The notes beneath the pieces were generated by a model, which was not told the origin of the DNA, made no database searches, and saw nothing but the letters and a program-made list of their open reading frames with translations. This document shows positions 25,348 to 34,475 of a DNA stretch of 64,000 nucleotides, one piece after another. A program made the position numbers and the translations under genes. The stretch comes from Fodinibius salinus (lineage in GTDB: Bacteria > Bacteroidota > Rhodothermia > Balneolales > Balneolaceae). The first letter of the stretch is position 1; each line of letters opens with the position of its first letter. The DNA is taken from assembly GCF_008124865.1 (NCBI RefSeq), contig NZ_VNHY01000003.1, positions 248,001 through 312,000 on the forward strand, in the 5' to 3' direction.

Positions 25348-25926
25348 ATGTCAGAAACACCATCTACCATGCTGGAACTTGGAACCCAAGCTCCGGATTT
25401 CAAACTATTCGATACTATAAATAATCAGCTAGTTTCACTGAGTGATTTCAATAATGCCAAGGGATTACTCGTGGTTTTCATCTGTAACCATTGTCCGTAT
25501 GTAAAACATATTATTGATGAATTTGTGGTAACGGCTAAAGATATTCAACAAAAGGGAATTGGTGTTGTAACTATTAGCTCGAATGATGTAGAAAACTATC
25601 CCGAAGATAGTCCGGTAAAAATGGCTTCATTTGCCAGAGAAAAGAAGTTTTCATTTCCGTATTTGTATGATGGGAACCAACAAGTTGCAAAGGCTTACCG
25701 TGCTGCCTGTACTCCCGATTTATTCTTGTTCGATGAAAATGATGAGCTTGCCTATCGCGGACAATTTGATGATAGCCGTCCCGGCAATGATAAATCAGTT
25801 ACTGGTAGCGATCTTCGCGAAGCGGTTGAAATGTTGTTTGATGGCAAAACGATGGATGATCAAAAACCCAGTGCTGGCTGTGGTATTAAGTGGAAGAAAG
25901 GCAATCAGCCAGAATATATTAGTTAA
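25348..25926 (+). CDS. Thioredoxin-family protein (AhpC/TSA-Redoxin type)
   Basis: A 192-residue cytoplasmic protein with a redoxin fold. CNHCPYVKH (Cys46, Cys49) provides a CxxC pair in an unusual sequence that defines a widespread 'thioredoxin family protein' group, and the cis-proline region ACTPDLFLFD is conserved. The C-terminal SAGCGIKWK carries another conserved cysteine. It probably reduces peroxide or disulfide substrates. pdxH follows after 12 nt, suggesting cotranscription. Confidence 0.85.
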   Translation: MSETPSTMLELGTQAPDFKLFDTINNQLVSLSDFNNAKGLLVVFICNHCPYVKHIIDEFVVTAKDIQQKGIGVVTISSNDVENYPEDSPVKMASFAREKKFSFPYLYDGNQQVAKAYRAACTPDLFLFDENDELAYRGQFDDSRPGNDKSVTGSDLREAVEMLFDGKTMDDQKPSAGCGIKWKKGNQPEYIS

Positions 25927-25938
25927 ATATCTAGTGAT

Positions 25939-26595
25939 ATGGGTGGAAATAAAGATAAAGCGGATATTGCTCAAATTAGGCGCGATTACTCACTCGAAAA
26001 ATTATCAGCATCATCAATTAATGATGATCCGATAAAACAGTTTTCAGTTTGGTTCGAGAAAGCCATTGAGGCTGATCTCATAGATGCGAATGCAATGACA
26101 CTTTCAACCGCATCTCAAAAGGGTCAGCCATCTTCGCGGATTGTATTATTAAAAGGAGTCGATAAAAAAGGGTTTCGTTTTTATAGCAACTATGCCAGCC
26201 GAAAAGGAAAAGAATTAGCTAAAAACCCATATGCTTCGCTTTGTTTTTATTGGGCGCCGCACGAACGCCAGGTTCGTATTGAAGGCAAGGTAGAACAATT
26301 AAATCGACAAGAGTCTGCAGCATATTTCCAAGCGCGTCCCCGCTTAAGTCAGATTGGAGCATGGGCATCAAAACAAAGTACTAAGGTCTCATCCCGTGAA
26401 GAGCTTGAATCTCGCTTTAAAAAAATTAAAAAACGTTTTGCAGGTAAAGATATACCTTTGCCTGATTTTTGGGGTGGATACTTGTTGAGGCCTGAACGAA
26501 TGGAATTCTGGCAGGGTAGAGAAGGTCGGCTGCACGATCGTATTTGTTATAAAAAAAAGACAGAAGGGTGGGAGAGCTTCCGCCTTGCGCCCTAA
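25939..26595 (+). CDS. pdxH: Pyridoxamine 5'-phosphate oxidase
   Basis: FMN-dependent oxidation of pyridoxamine/pyridoxine phosphate to PLP, in the cytoplasm. The 218 residues cover the family: RIVLLKGVDKKGFRFYSNY (FMN and PLP contacts), FYWAPHERQVRIEG, and the C-terminal signature RPERMEFWQGREGRLHDR. This fits an organism rich in PLP enzymes (at least seven in this window). It follows the thioredoxin-family gene by 12 nt. Confidence 0.93.
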   Translation: MGGNKDKADIAQIRRDYSLEKLSASSINDDPIKQFSVWFEKAIEADLIDANAMTLSTASQKGQPSSRIVLLKGVDKKGFRFYSNYASRKGKELAKNPYASLCFYWAPHERQVRIEGKVEQLNRQESAAYFQARPRLSQIGAWASKQSTKVSSREELESRFKKIKKRFAGKDIPLPDFWGGYLLRPERMEFWQGREGRLHDRICYKKKTEGWESFRLAP

Positions 26596-26603
26596 GCATA
26601 ATT

Positions 26604-27219
26604 TTATTGTAACTGAATAACAACGGGTATAGTCATACGAACCTGAACGGATTTTCCTCGTTGTTTGCCAGGTTCAAATATTAAATTACGGACTGCGCGA
26701 AGTGCTTCTTTATCAAATCCACCACCAATTTCTCTGAGGATTTTAGCATTTTTGACCTTCCCGTCAGTATCAACCACAAACTGAACTTTGTACGGTACCT
26801 TCAGTGCTTGCTAATTTTGCTTTACGGGGATAGTTGGTATCATCATAAAGAGATTGTTTGGCGCCCTTTATTTTAGCTTCTTGCTCTACCGCTCGAAATA
26901 TTTTCTCCTTGTGTCCTTTCGTTGCTGACTGTTCCGGCATTGGCATATTGCTGTCCTCTTTAACTTTAAAATCAGGGTCGTCCATCGACTCTTCAATGGT
27001 TTCATGATTAGGTACCTCGTTAATTACGATTGGTTTGGATGGAGTGGCAGGTGTTTTCTGTTGATTCCTAATGGGGACATTTACCGACTTTAAATAATTA
27101 GCGCTTCCTGTTTCTCTGCCGGAAATTTAAACGCAGATAATATCAGAAGAAGTGCCAATATTAATCCCAGTTCAAACATAACATAATAGCCTTTTTTTTA
27201 GATCACCGCTTATTTTCAT
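26604..27219 (-). pseudogene. TonB-like energy transducer, broken by three frameshifts
   Basis: Three collinear pieces in different frames reconstruct a TonB-family protein. The first is an N-terminal anchor (YYVMFELGLILALLLILSAF, after an ATG at 27219). The second is a Pro/Glu-rich periplasmic linker ending in YPRKAKLASTEGTV. The third is a TonB C-terminal domain containing YKVQFVVDTDGKVKNAKIL and RNLIFEPGKQRGKSVQV. The first shift is at an A8 tract near 27192-27199, the second near 27100-27120, and the third near 26805-26815, where loss of 2 nt would explain it. Neighbouring genes are intact, so a decayed gene is more likely than repeated sequencing error. Confidence 0.8.
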
Positions 27220-27330
27220 ACTAGTCCCGTGTTTTATTAAAATTGGTGCTTGTTATATATGTTATTTGTAAACTAATATCTTCGCGAGTAGCCGAAATAA
27301 CATATTCGTTTTTTAAACACTGTTAACCCC

Positions 27331-28008
27331 ATGGGAGTAAATAAGAAACAGCGATTTGAAGAAGTAGCTAGTTTTGATCATGTATCAGAACTGACTGATT
27401 TTCAAGATGAAAAGTCGGAAAAGCCCAGAGGCAGGTGGAATAAAGACATATTTGGAAATTCAAATCCCAATATTGTTGAGTTGGCCTGTGGTAAAGGCAC
27501 TTATACCTTGGAGCTGGCACGAAGGAATCCACAGAAAAACTATATTGGAATTGATATTAAGGGAGCTCGTATTTGGAAGGGGGCTACTTGTGCTCGTGAT
27601 AAACAGCTCGAAAATGTGCATTTTTTGCGTATTTATATCGATCATCTGCACGAATATTTTGGTCCTGCTGAAATTGACGATTTATGGATTACTTTTCCTG
27701 ATCCCTATCCAAAAGGGAGTGATCGCAACAAACGGTTGACATCCCCTAAGTTTTTGAGGATTTATCAAAAAGTATTGCATCCTGAAGGGAAAGTGCGTCT
27801 TAAAACCGATAGCGATAAGCTATTTTCATTTACGCAACAGGTGATTACGGATACCTCTTGTGAGCAGATCGATATTGTAGAAGATATATATCGACAGAAG
27901 TCTAATAACAAGCTGCTTACTATTCAAACGGACTATGAAAAAGAACATTTAGCGAAAGGCCGAACTATTTCATTTATTAGTTTTTCTTTGCCTGATGATC
28001 CCATATAA
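27331..28008 (+). CDS. trmB: tRNA (guanine(46)-N7)-methyltransferase
   Basis: Methylates G46 in the variable loop of tRNAs using SAM. The 225 residues contain the SAM site ELACGKGTYTLELARRNP and the TrmB signature FPDPYPKGSDRNKRL, followed by a typical C-terminal segment. Monocistronic; the divergent tonB-like pseudogene lies upstream. Confidence 0.92.
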   Translation: MGVNKKQRFEEVASFDHVSELTDFQDEKSEKPRGRWNKDIFGNSNPNIVELACGKGTYTLELARRNPQKNYIGIDIKGARIWKGATCARDKQLENVHFLRIYIDHLHEYFGPAEIDDLWITFPDPYPKGSDRNKRLTSPKFLRIYQKVLHPEGKVRLKTDSDKLFSFTQQVITDTSCEQIDIVEDIYRQKSNNKLLTIQTDYEKEHLAKGRTISFISFSLPDDPI

Positions 28009-28117
28009 TTACAGTTTTAGGACTGTTTTTAGCCAGAAAAAAGTTTATATAATATAATTGCTTTATCGATTCAGAAATGTTTAATTAAATAAATTAACAC
28101 CGTTAACCATATGTGCA

Positions 28118-28729
28118 ATGGCTCAAGCCACAGAAAAAAAATTAAAGAAACGCATAACTGAAGCTGCACGGCAGGTATTGCTTGCTGAAGGCTATCGCAA
28201 TTTTTCGCTTCGTAAAATTGCTCGAGAAATCGGTGTAAGTGCTACCAGTATTTATTTACATTTTGAAAACAAGGATGATCTGGTACATACACTAATGGAG
28301 CGGGCAATTTCTCGACTCAATGATCAGCTCGAAAATGAGATAAGCAAGTATGAAGATCCTATTTCAAAACTTGAAGCTTTGGCTCATGAATATGTTTCGT
28401 ATGCCTTGAATCATCCCCGGGAGTATCAGGTAATTTACTTAATCAGCTCGGACGAGATGACCCGGTATCCCAAAGATAAATTTCGTAAGGCACGCCGTGG
28501 TTATGAGATTGTAACCGAAGTGCTTGAAGAAGGCGTGAAATCGGGACTAATTTCGGAAAGTCAGCCGCGCATGGCAGCTTATACATTTTGGGCACAATTA
28601 CACGGCGTTATGTCTGTGGTACTTTCACAGCGTTTGGATAAGCGGATTGAACAGGAAGAGTTTATTCAAGAAGCTATTGAACATATTATCAAAGGATATC
28701 AGGTTCGTACTGCATTAAAAGAAAGCTAA
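28118..28729 (+). CDS. TetR/AcrR-family repressor, probable regulator of fadE
   Basis: 203 residues. The N-terminal helix-turn-helix (about 10-57) includes FSLRKIAREIGVSATSIYLH, and the C-terminal half is all-helical, ligand-binding and dimerising. It lies 33 nt upstream of the acyl-CoA dehydrogenase gene on the same strand. That arrangement matches fatty-acid-responsive TetR repressors (FadR of Bacillus type), so acyl-CoA sensing is inferred. No operator could be identified confidently. Confidence 0.85.
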   Translation: MAQATEKKLKKRITEAARQVLLAEGYRNFSLRKIAREIGVSATSIYLHFENKDDLVHTLMERAISRLNDQLENEISKYEDPISKLEALAHEYVSYALNHPREYQVIYLISSDEMTRYPKDKFRKARRGYEIVTEVLEEGVKSGLISESQPRMAAYTFWAQLHGVMSVVLSQRLDKRIEQEEFIQEAIEHIIKGYQVRTALKES

Positions 28730-28762
28730 GTTTGTAAGCATGTAACTTAAACCAAGTATATT

Positions 28763-31255
28763 ATGGAATTTTTAAAAGAAAGTTTTGGATTTTTATATCA
28801 GTATCCACTTTGGGCGGTTATTACAACTATGGTCATTGTGTCTGTATTGTTTGCCGCATGGGGAACGCCGCTTTTAATATGGGGTGCCGCTGGATTTATA
28901 GCCCTGTGGGGCTTTTCGGCACCAACTTGGGCATTCTGGGTTTATGCCGGCCTTATTGTACTGTTTAATGTAAAACCCGTTCGCAGGACGTTACTATCTG
29001 GTCCGCTGATGAAGTTATTGGAGGCGATTAACTTCTTGCCGGCCATATCAGAAACGGAGCGTACGGCTATAGAAGCAGGTAATGTTTGGGTGGATGCCGA
29101 GCTGTTTTCTGGTAAGCCGGATCTTGATCGCTTGGCGAATGAGTCGTATCCCGAGTTGACTGAAGACGAGCAGGCTTTTCTGGACGGTCCTGTAGAAGAG
29201 CTTTGCGGGATGGTTGATGATTGGGATGTATTTGTGCGTAAAGGTTTTACAGATGAAGTTTGGGAATTTATGCGGGAGCACAAATTTTTCGGGCTGATTA
29301 TTCCCGAAAAGTATGGTGGACTTAATTTTTCTGCAACGGCACACAGTGCTATAGTATCTAAACTTGCGTCACGGTGTGGCCCTTTGGCAACGACGGTAAT
29401 GGTACCGAACTCATTGGGTCCGGCAGAATTGCTGATGCACTACGGAACGGACGAGCAAAAAGATCATTATTTGCCACGATTGGCTACCGGAGAAGAAATG
29501 CCCTGTTTTGGGCTTACCGAACCTACCGCTGGTTCTGATGCCGGGGCAATGACAGCTGAAGGAGAAGTATTCAAAGGAGATGACGGAGAGTTATACATCC
29601 GTCTAAACTTTACGAAACGGTACATTACGCTGGCTGCTATTTCTACGGTTATTGGATTGGCGATAAAGTTACACGATCCGGAGAATCATCTGGGTAATGG
29701 TGAGTTTCCCGGTATTACTTGTGTGCTTGTTCCGAGTGAGACTGAAGGGATTAAATTAGGACGTCGTCACGATCCGTTGGGCGTGCCATTTTATAACTGT
29801 CCCATTGACGGCAAAGATGCTGTAGTCTCTGTTGATCAAATTATTGGTGGTCCCGAGAATGCCGGTGACGGTTGGCAAATGTTGATGGAGTCGCTAGGCG
29901 TGGGTCGTGGTATTTCATTGCCCGCCCAAAGTACCGGCGGTGCTAAAGTAGCAACCCGAGCACTGGGAGCTTACACTGCCGTTCGACGACAGTTTGGTAT
30001 CAATATTGGAAAGTTTGAGGGTATCGAAGAACCGATGGCCCGTATAGGTGGTTCTACTTATTTGTTAGATGCTGCACGTAGATATACTTGCGGCGCGCTC
30101 GACACTGGCGAAAAACCATCGGTGGTTACGGCTATTGCCAAGTACAATTTTACGGAAATTGCCCGTGATATTATTAATGATGCAATGGATATTCAGGGAG
30201 GAGCTGGAATTTCACGTGGACCTCGAAATATTCTGGCCCATCAATATATTGCTATGCCTATTGCCATTACGGTAGAAGGAGCTAATATTTTGGCCCGAAG
30301 CCTTATGATATTTGGACAGGGGGCAATCCGTTGCCACCCCTATGCGTATGATGAGATTAATGCCCTTACGGAAGGTGATACTAGAAAGTTTGATAGTGCT
30401 TTCTGGGGGCATATTGGTCATGTAGTACGTAATACAGGTCGTGCATTATTAATGAGTATTACCCGCGGCAAATTCACCTCGACGCCGGTAAGCGGTGCGG
30501 CCTCGAAGTATTATAAGAAACTGTCTTGGGCATCTGCCTCCTTTGCCTTACTTGCTGATATTGCATTGGGATCATATGGCGGGGGACTTAAAATAAAAGA
30601 AAAGATAAGCGGACGCTTTGCTGATATCCTTAGCTGGATGTATTTGGCTACTGCTACACTTCGACGCTATGAAGCTGAAGGAAATCAAAAAGAAGACAAA
30701 ATTTTCTTTGAATGGGCGATGGAGCATGCCTTTGGCCAAATTCAAGAGGCTTTTGATGCTATTTATGAGGATATAAGCGTTCCGGGATTAAGCTGGTTAT
30801 TTCAAGGTCCCATTGCACTGTGGTCCAGGGTAAACCGTATTGGTAGTCGGCCTTCCGATAAGCTTGGGCATAAAGTTGCACAGGCTATGCAAAAAAGAGG
30901 AGCCCAGCGTGATCGAATGACGGATGGTATCTATATGCCTGAGGATATTGATCAGGCAATGGGCCGATATGAACATGCGCTTGAATCGCTCGAAAAAGCA
31001 GAGCCTGTTTATAAGAAAATTCATAAAGCAACCAAGAAAAAAGAACTGCCTAAAACACAGCCGCGTTTTGTCATTGATGAAGCCAAAGAGAAAGGTATCA
31101 TCACGGATGAAGAGGCAGAACTGATCCGAAAAGCAGAAGATGCACGCGTAGAACTTGTGCAGGTGGATGAGTTTACGCTGGAGGAGTATGAGAATCAGAC
31201 GCCTTCGACTCCCGAACTAAAAGACAGTGCCGAGGCTGAAAATGTAGCAGGATAG
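28763..31255 (+). CDS. fadE: FadE-type acyl-CoA dehydrogenase (DUF1974 C-terminus)
   Basis: First step of fatty-acid beta-oxidation: alpha,beta-dehydrogenation of acyl-CoA with FAD. It has 830 residues, close to E. coli FadE. Two to three hydrophobic helices lie at residues 14-70, then the acyl-CoA dehydrogenase core (CFGLTEPTAGSDAGAM near 252; GGAGISRGPRN near 485) and the long DUF1974 C-terminal region. The acidic tail after 770 is variable in the family. It is in one unit with the TetR gene and closed by a terminator. Confidence 0.93.
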   Translation: MEFLKESFGFLYQYPLWAVITTMVIVSVLFAAWGTPLLIWGAAGFIALWGFSAPTWAFWVYAGLIVLFNVKPVRRTLLSGPLMKLLEAINFLPAISETERTAIEAGNVWVDAELFSGKPDLDRLANESYPELTEDEQAFLDGPVEELCGMVDDWDVFVRKGFTDEVWEFMREHKFFGLIIPEKYGGLNFSATAHSAIVSKLASRCGPLATTVMVPNSLGPAELLMHYGTDEQKDHYLPRLATGEEMPCFGLTEPTAGSDAGAMTAEGEVFKGDDGELYIRLNFTKRYITLAAISTVIGLAIKLHDPENHLGNGEFPGITCVLVPSETEGIKLGRRHDPLGVPFYNCPIDGKDAVVSVDQIIGGPENAGDGWQMLMESLGVGRGISLPAQSTGGAKVATRALGAYTAVRRQFGINIGKFEGIEEPMARIGGSTYLLDAARRYTCGALDTGEKPSVVTAIAKYNFTEIARDIINDAMDIQGGAGISRGPRNILAHQYIAMPIAITVEGANILARSLMIFGQGAIRCHPYAYDEINALTEGDTRKFDSAFWGHIGHVVRNTGRALLMSITRGKFTSTPVSGAASKYYKKLSWASASFALLADIALGSYGGGLKIKEKISGRFADILSWMYLATATLRRYEAEGNQKEDKIFFEWAMEHAFGQIQEAFDAIYEDISVPGLSWLFQGPIALWSRVNRIGSRPSDKLGHKVAQAMQKRGAQRDRMTDGIYMPEDIDQAMGRYEHALESLEKAEPVYKKIHKATKKKELPKTQPRFVIDEAKEKGIITDEEAELIRKAEDARVELVQVDEFTLEEYENQTPSTPELKDSAEAENVAG

Positions 31256-31281
31256 CTGGTATAATAATTTAGTCTGAGTAT

Positions 31282-31320
31282 AAGAGCCTCGTTAACCTTT
31301 AGGGTTGACGGGGCTTTTTT
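31282..31320 (+). terminator. Rho-independent terminator
   Basis: agcctcgttaacc pairs with ggttgacggggct through G-C, A-T and G-U pairs and is followed by six T. It closes the tetR-fadE unit. Confidence 0.85.
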
Positions 31321-31433
31321 ATTGCAACCAATTTATATTGATTATTACGAATAAAAATAGTTATTTAGTCTATGTAATATAATTTATATAGTATATAATT
31401 CTTTTAAAAGGTTAAAGAATAGCTTAATATGAT

Positions 31434-31910
31434 ATGTCTGGTTATAATTTAGATGATATTGATAGAAAGATTTTAACCATCCTTCAACAGGACGGACGTA
31501 TCCCCAATAATAAATTAGCTGACAAGGTTGGCCTTACGACAACGCCTACTTTAGAGCGTGTAAAGCGCTTGGAGAGGGAAGGTATTATCAAAGGATATGG
31601 TGCCCGGGTAGATGAAGAAGCAATTGGAAAAGGTTTAGTCGTTTTTTGTTCGCTTCGGCTGGCGGTGCACCAGATGCATACATTAGACGAGGTTTGTGAG
31701 CGCATTGATGAGATGTCAGAGATTCAGACCTGTTATCACATAACCGGTGACTCTGACTTTTTGCTGAAGATTGTCGTCAAAGATATGTCGGCCTATGAGA
31801 ATTTTATGCATGATAAACTAACCCGACTGCCGGGGATTGAGCGTATCTATAGTAATATTGTGCTGTCCACGAAAAAAGAAAATCATCATCTTCCGATAGA
31901 CGAGGATTAA
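31434..31910 (+). CDS. Lrp/AsnC-family transcriptional regulator
   Basis: A 158-residue regulator. The winged helix-turn-helix spans 5-65 (LDDIDRKILTILQQDG, NKLADKVGLTTTPTLERVKRL), followed by the RAM/AsnC effector domain at 70-150 (CYHITGDSDFLLKIVVKDM). It is 4 nt upstream of the methionine gamma-lyase-like gene and almost certainly cotranscribed with it. That suggests it senses methionine or another amino acid and controls the lyase. Confidence 0.9.
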   Translation: MSGYNLDDIDRKILTILQQDGRIPNNKLADKVGLTTTPTLERVKRLEREGIIKGYGARVDEEAIGKGLVVFCSLRLAVHQMHTLDEVCERIDEMSEIQTCYHITGDSDFLLKIVVKDMSAYENFMHDKLTRLPGIERIYSNIVLSTKKENHHLPIDED

Positions 31911-31914
31911 GACC

Positions 31915-33150
31915 ATGAACAAATCAAAATTCAGTATCGAAAGCGAAACTGTACATGCAGATCATCCCAAAAGTGATCCGTTTGGTTCACATGTAATGCC
32001 GATTTACCAGACTTCAACCTTCAAATTTGATTCTGTAGCAGACGGTCGCAAATTTTTTGCTCATGAGGAGGGTGGAGCAACGCATTCTTATTCAAGGTTA
32101 GGTAATCCAACTGTAGATAGATTGGAAAGTATACTTGCTCGGTTGGAAGGTTTGGGTTTACCAGACAATAAAGAAATTTCAGCTCTGGCATTCAGTAGTG
32201 GTATGGCGGCAATAAGCACTGCATTGATTGCTATGGCGAAAGAGGGAACAGTCATTGCACAACCCGCCCTTTATGGCTGCACCGGACAGTTTTTGAAAGA
32301 GGAGGCTCCGGAGCTGGGTATTGATACGCATTTTTTGAATTTGAATGATCTGGATGCTTTGGATAAAGCCTTGAATGATAACCCGGATGTGAAGGTGATT
32401 TATGCTGAAACGATTGCCAATCCAACAATGGAGGTATCAAATATTTCTGCAATTGCTGATTTGGCTGAAGCTTACGATGTGACATTTGTTGTTGATAATA
32501 CCTTTGCTACACCGTATCACCTACGGCCACTGGAGCATGGAGCAGATATTGTGGTACATTCAGCTACAAAGTATTTAAATGGTCATGGCACGCTCATTGG
32601 TGGGGCAGTAGTTGGTCGGAATACTATTTTTGAGGAGTTTAACCTGGCAACGTATCGAAAAAATTTGGGCGGCGTCATGAGTCCTTTTGAAGCCTGGTTG
32701 CTGTTAAATGGGTTGAAAACGTTTAGCCTGAGGATGGAGCGCCACGCTGAAAATACGATGAAGATTGCAGAATACTTGGACCAGCACGAAGCTGTTAGTA
32801 ATGTATTTTACCCGGGACTACATTCTCATCCAGATCATGATTTAGCGTCTGATATTTTTGAGGATGGTTATGGAGGAGTATTAAGTTTTGAGCTCAAAGG
32901 TGGTTTTGATTCCGGTGTGGAGCTCATGGAAAATGTTGATCTTTGCACGCTGGCCGTGAGTTTGGGTACGGCCGATACACTGATTCAGCATCCTGCCTCA
33001 ATGACGCATTCAGTGATGGATGAAGAGTTGCGTTTGCAGGCGGGTATTACTGATGGATTAGTCCGCTTGGCTGTTGGTATTGAAAAGGGGGATGATATTA
33101 TTGCTGATTTAACCCAGGCATTGGCTAAGGTTGAGCCGGTAACGATTTAA
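31915..33150 (+). CDS. Methionine gamma-lyase-like trans-sulfuration PLP enzyme
   Basis: A 411-residue Cys/Met-metabolism PLP enzyme. Schiff-base Lys219 lies in HSATKYLNGHG. The cysteine Cys122 in LYGCTGQF falls where methionine gamma-lyases carry their substrate-specificity cysteine, while cystathionine enzymes usually have another residue. I therefore favour methionine gamma-lyase (methionine to methanethiol, ammonia and 2-oxobutyrate). O-acetylhomoserine sulfhydrylase or cystathionine gamma-synthase remain possible. Coupled to the Lrp-type regulator 4 nt upstream. Confidence 0.82.
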   Translation: MNKSKFSIESETVHADHPKSDPFGSHVMPIYQTSTFKFDSVADGRKFFAHEEGGATHSYSRLGNPTVDRLESILARLEGLGLPDNKEISALAFSSGMAAISTALIAMAKEGTVIAQPALYGCTGQFLKEEAPELGIDTHFLNLNDLDALDKALNDNPDVKVIYAETIANPTMEVSNISAIADLAEAYDVTFVVDNTFATPYHLRPLEHGADIVVHSATKYLNGHGTLIGGAVVGRNTIFEEFNLATYRKNLGGVMSPFEAWLLLNGLKTFSLRMERHAENTMKIAEYLDQHEAVSNVFYPGLHSHPDHDLASDIFEDGYGGVLSFELKGGFDSGVELMENVDLCTLAVSLGTADTLIQHPASMTHSVMDEELRLQAGITDGLVRLAVGIEKGDDIIADLTQALAKVEPVTI

Positions 33151-33154
33151 AATT

Positions 33155-33191
33155 CTAAAAGCCCGCTACTGTTAAGGTTTGGGGCTTTTAG
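33155..33191. terminator. Bidirectional terminator
   Basis: ctaaaagccc / gggcttttag is a perfect 10-bp stem between the convergent lyase and TPM genes; both strands end in short T-rich stretches. Confidence 0.65.
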
Positions 33192-33215
33192 ATTAAGGTC
33201 TTATCAAACACAATT

Positions 33216-34001
33216 TTACCAGCCACCACTCGCGCCACCACCACCAGAGCCGAATCCGCCTCCGCCGCTAAAACCACCGAAACCACCGCTGCTTCCTCCT
33301 CCGATTGAACTTCCACCAGAGCCACCGCCAAACAATATGAAACCTGCCGGACCCAGTGTACGTCTGCGTTTCCCTTTGCCTTTACCGCGCCCTTTGCGAG
33401 AGGAAGAATAGATTACAAAAATGATGAAGAGGGCAAAAATGATGTATGAAGCCATATCATCATCTTCTGAAGATTTTTTGGTCAATTGGCCCTCAAATTC
33501 TCCGCTGGACAGTTGTATTAAAGCGGAGGTAGCCTCGTCCAGTCCTTTATAGTAATTACCCTTTTTAAAATTTGGGTTCATAATCTGCCGGATAATTCGT
33601 CCAGCCATAATATCGGGTATAGCACCTTCCAGACCATAACCTACCTCAATACGCATTTTCTGTTCTTCTTTGGCTACTACAATAAGTACGCCGTTATCTT
33701 TATTTCCCTGCCACATCTTCCAGTCATTGAATAGGGTCGTAGCTGTTTCTTCAATAGAAACCCCATTTAGACTTTTTAACATCGCAATGGCAATGACCGT
33801 CGTGGTAGTATCTCGATAATTGCGAAGCTTGGTTTCCAGCCGTTCTTGATCGGAGTTGCTGAGCATATGGGCATAATCATTCACATGGCCAGAGGGTTCA
33901 GAAGGTAAATTTTGTGCCACTGCTGTGGGAAGAAGACACAGTAAAAACACGCTTGAAAGTAACAGTACGGATAATGATTGTTGAAATCGCGAAAAGGTCA
34001 T
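33216..34001 (-). CDS. TPM-domain protein with glycine-rich tail (YgcG-like)
   Basis: 261 residues: a signal peptide (1-30, cleaved near AVAQ), a TPM_phosphatase domain (about 35-165, with VNDYAHMLS, NGVLIVVAKEEQKMRIEVGYGLEG), one membrane helix at about 190-205, a basic stretch and a Gly/Ser-rich C-terminus ending GGASGGW. This domain order is the standard YgcG/TPM family one. It is the last of a LemA-TPM-TPM group whose genes are nearly always neighbours. The biochemical role is unsettled; membrane-associated quality control has been suggested. Confidence 0.88.
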   Translation of the reverse strand: MTFSRFQQSLSVLLLSSVFLLCLLPTAVAQNLPSEPSGHVNDYAHMLSNSDQERLETKLRNYRDTTTTVIAIAMLKSLNGVSIEETATTLFNDWKMWQGNKDNGVLIVVAKEEQKMRIEVGYGLEGAIPDIMAGRIIRQIMNPNFKKGNYYKGLDEATSALIQLSSGEFEGQLTKKSSEDDDMASYIIFALFIIFVIYSSSRKGRGKGKGKRRRTLGPAGFILFGGGSGGSSIGGGSSGGFGGFSGGGGFGSGGGGASGGW

Positions 34002-34016
34002 ATCAAAAGTAAAATC

Positions 34017-34457
34017 TTAGTTATCCTGATAGCTTATTTCATTGGTTAGTTCATCAATGTCATCGTGTTCGTAGGGATACAGTTCAGCAAGTTTGCCTGC
34101 GACTTCACTGATTGCCTCCTGAATTCCTTTTGCAAACTCATCTTTTTTGAAATGAGTAAGCAGAATATTCAGTACATCATTCCAGTATCCTTCCTGTACC
34201 TGTTTATCGATACCTTTACCAGCATAAACGGCGGCTTTATGATCTTCAAAAGCGATATAGATGAGCACGCCATTTTTTCTTTTTGTAGCATCCATACCTA
34301 AATCGTGAAAAATACGTGCGGCGTGTTCCAGTGCATTTCCGTTGCATTGTTTTTGGATATGGACGCGAACTTCTCCGGTTGTTTTCTGTTCGGTCTTGTT
34401 AATGGCTGCTATAATTTGCTGCTCCTCTTCTTCTGTAAGTAGTTCTTGTGTTGCCAT
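34017..34457 (-). CDS. TPM-domain protein (short form)
   Basis: 146 residues forming a single TPM domain without signal peptide (TEEEEQQIIAAINKTEQ, GVLIYIAFEDHKAAVYAGKG). A short relative of the downstream YgcG-like protein, from which it is separated by 15 nt. It probably works with LemA and the longer TPM protein; its cytoplasmic or membrane-peripheral location is unclear. Confidence 0.85.
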   Translation of the reverse strand: MATQELLTEEEEQQIIAAINKTEQKTTGEVRVHIQKQCNGNALEHAARIFHDLGMDATKRKNGVLIYIAFEDHKAAVYAGKGIDKQVQEGYWNDVLNILLTHFKKDEFAKGIQEAISEVAGKLAELYPYEHDDIDELTNEISYQDN

Positions 34458-34475
34458 TGTCTTGATAGTTTATAG

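Noticed and set aside
33216-34001. Glycine-rich tail of the TPM protein as a tandem repeat or cell-surface fibre
   Set aside because: Gly/Ser-rich tails are the normal ending of YgcG-like TPM proteins; no regular repeat unit.
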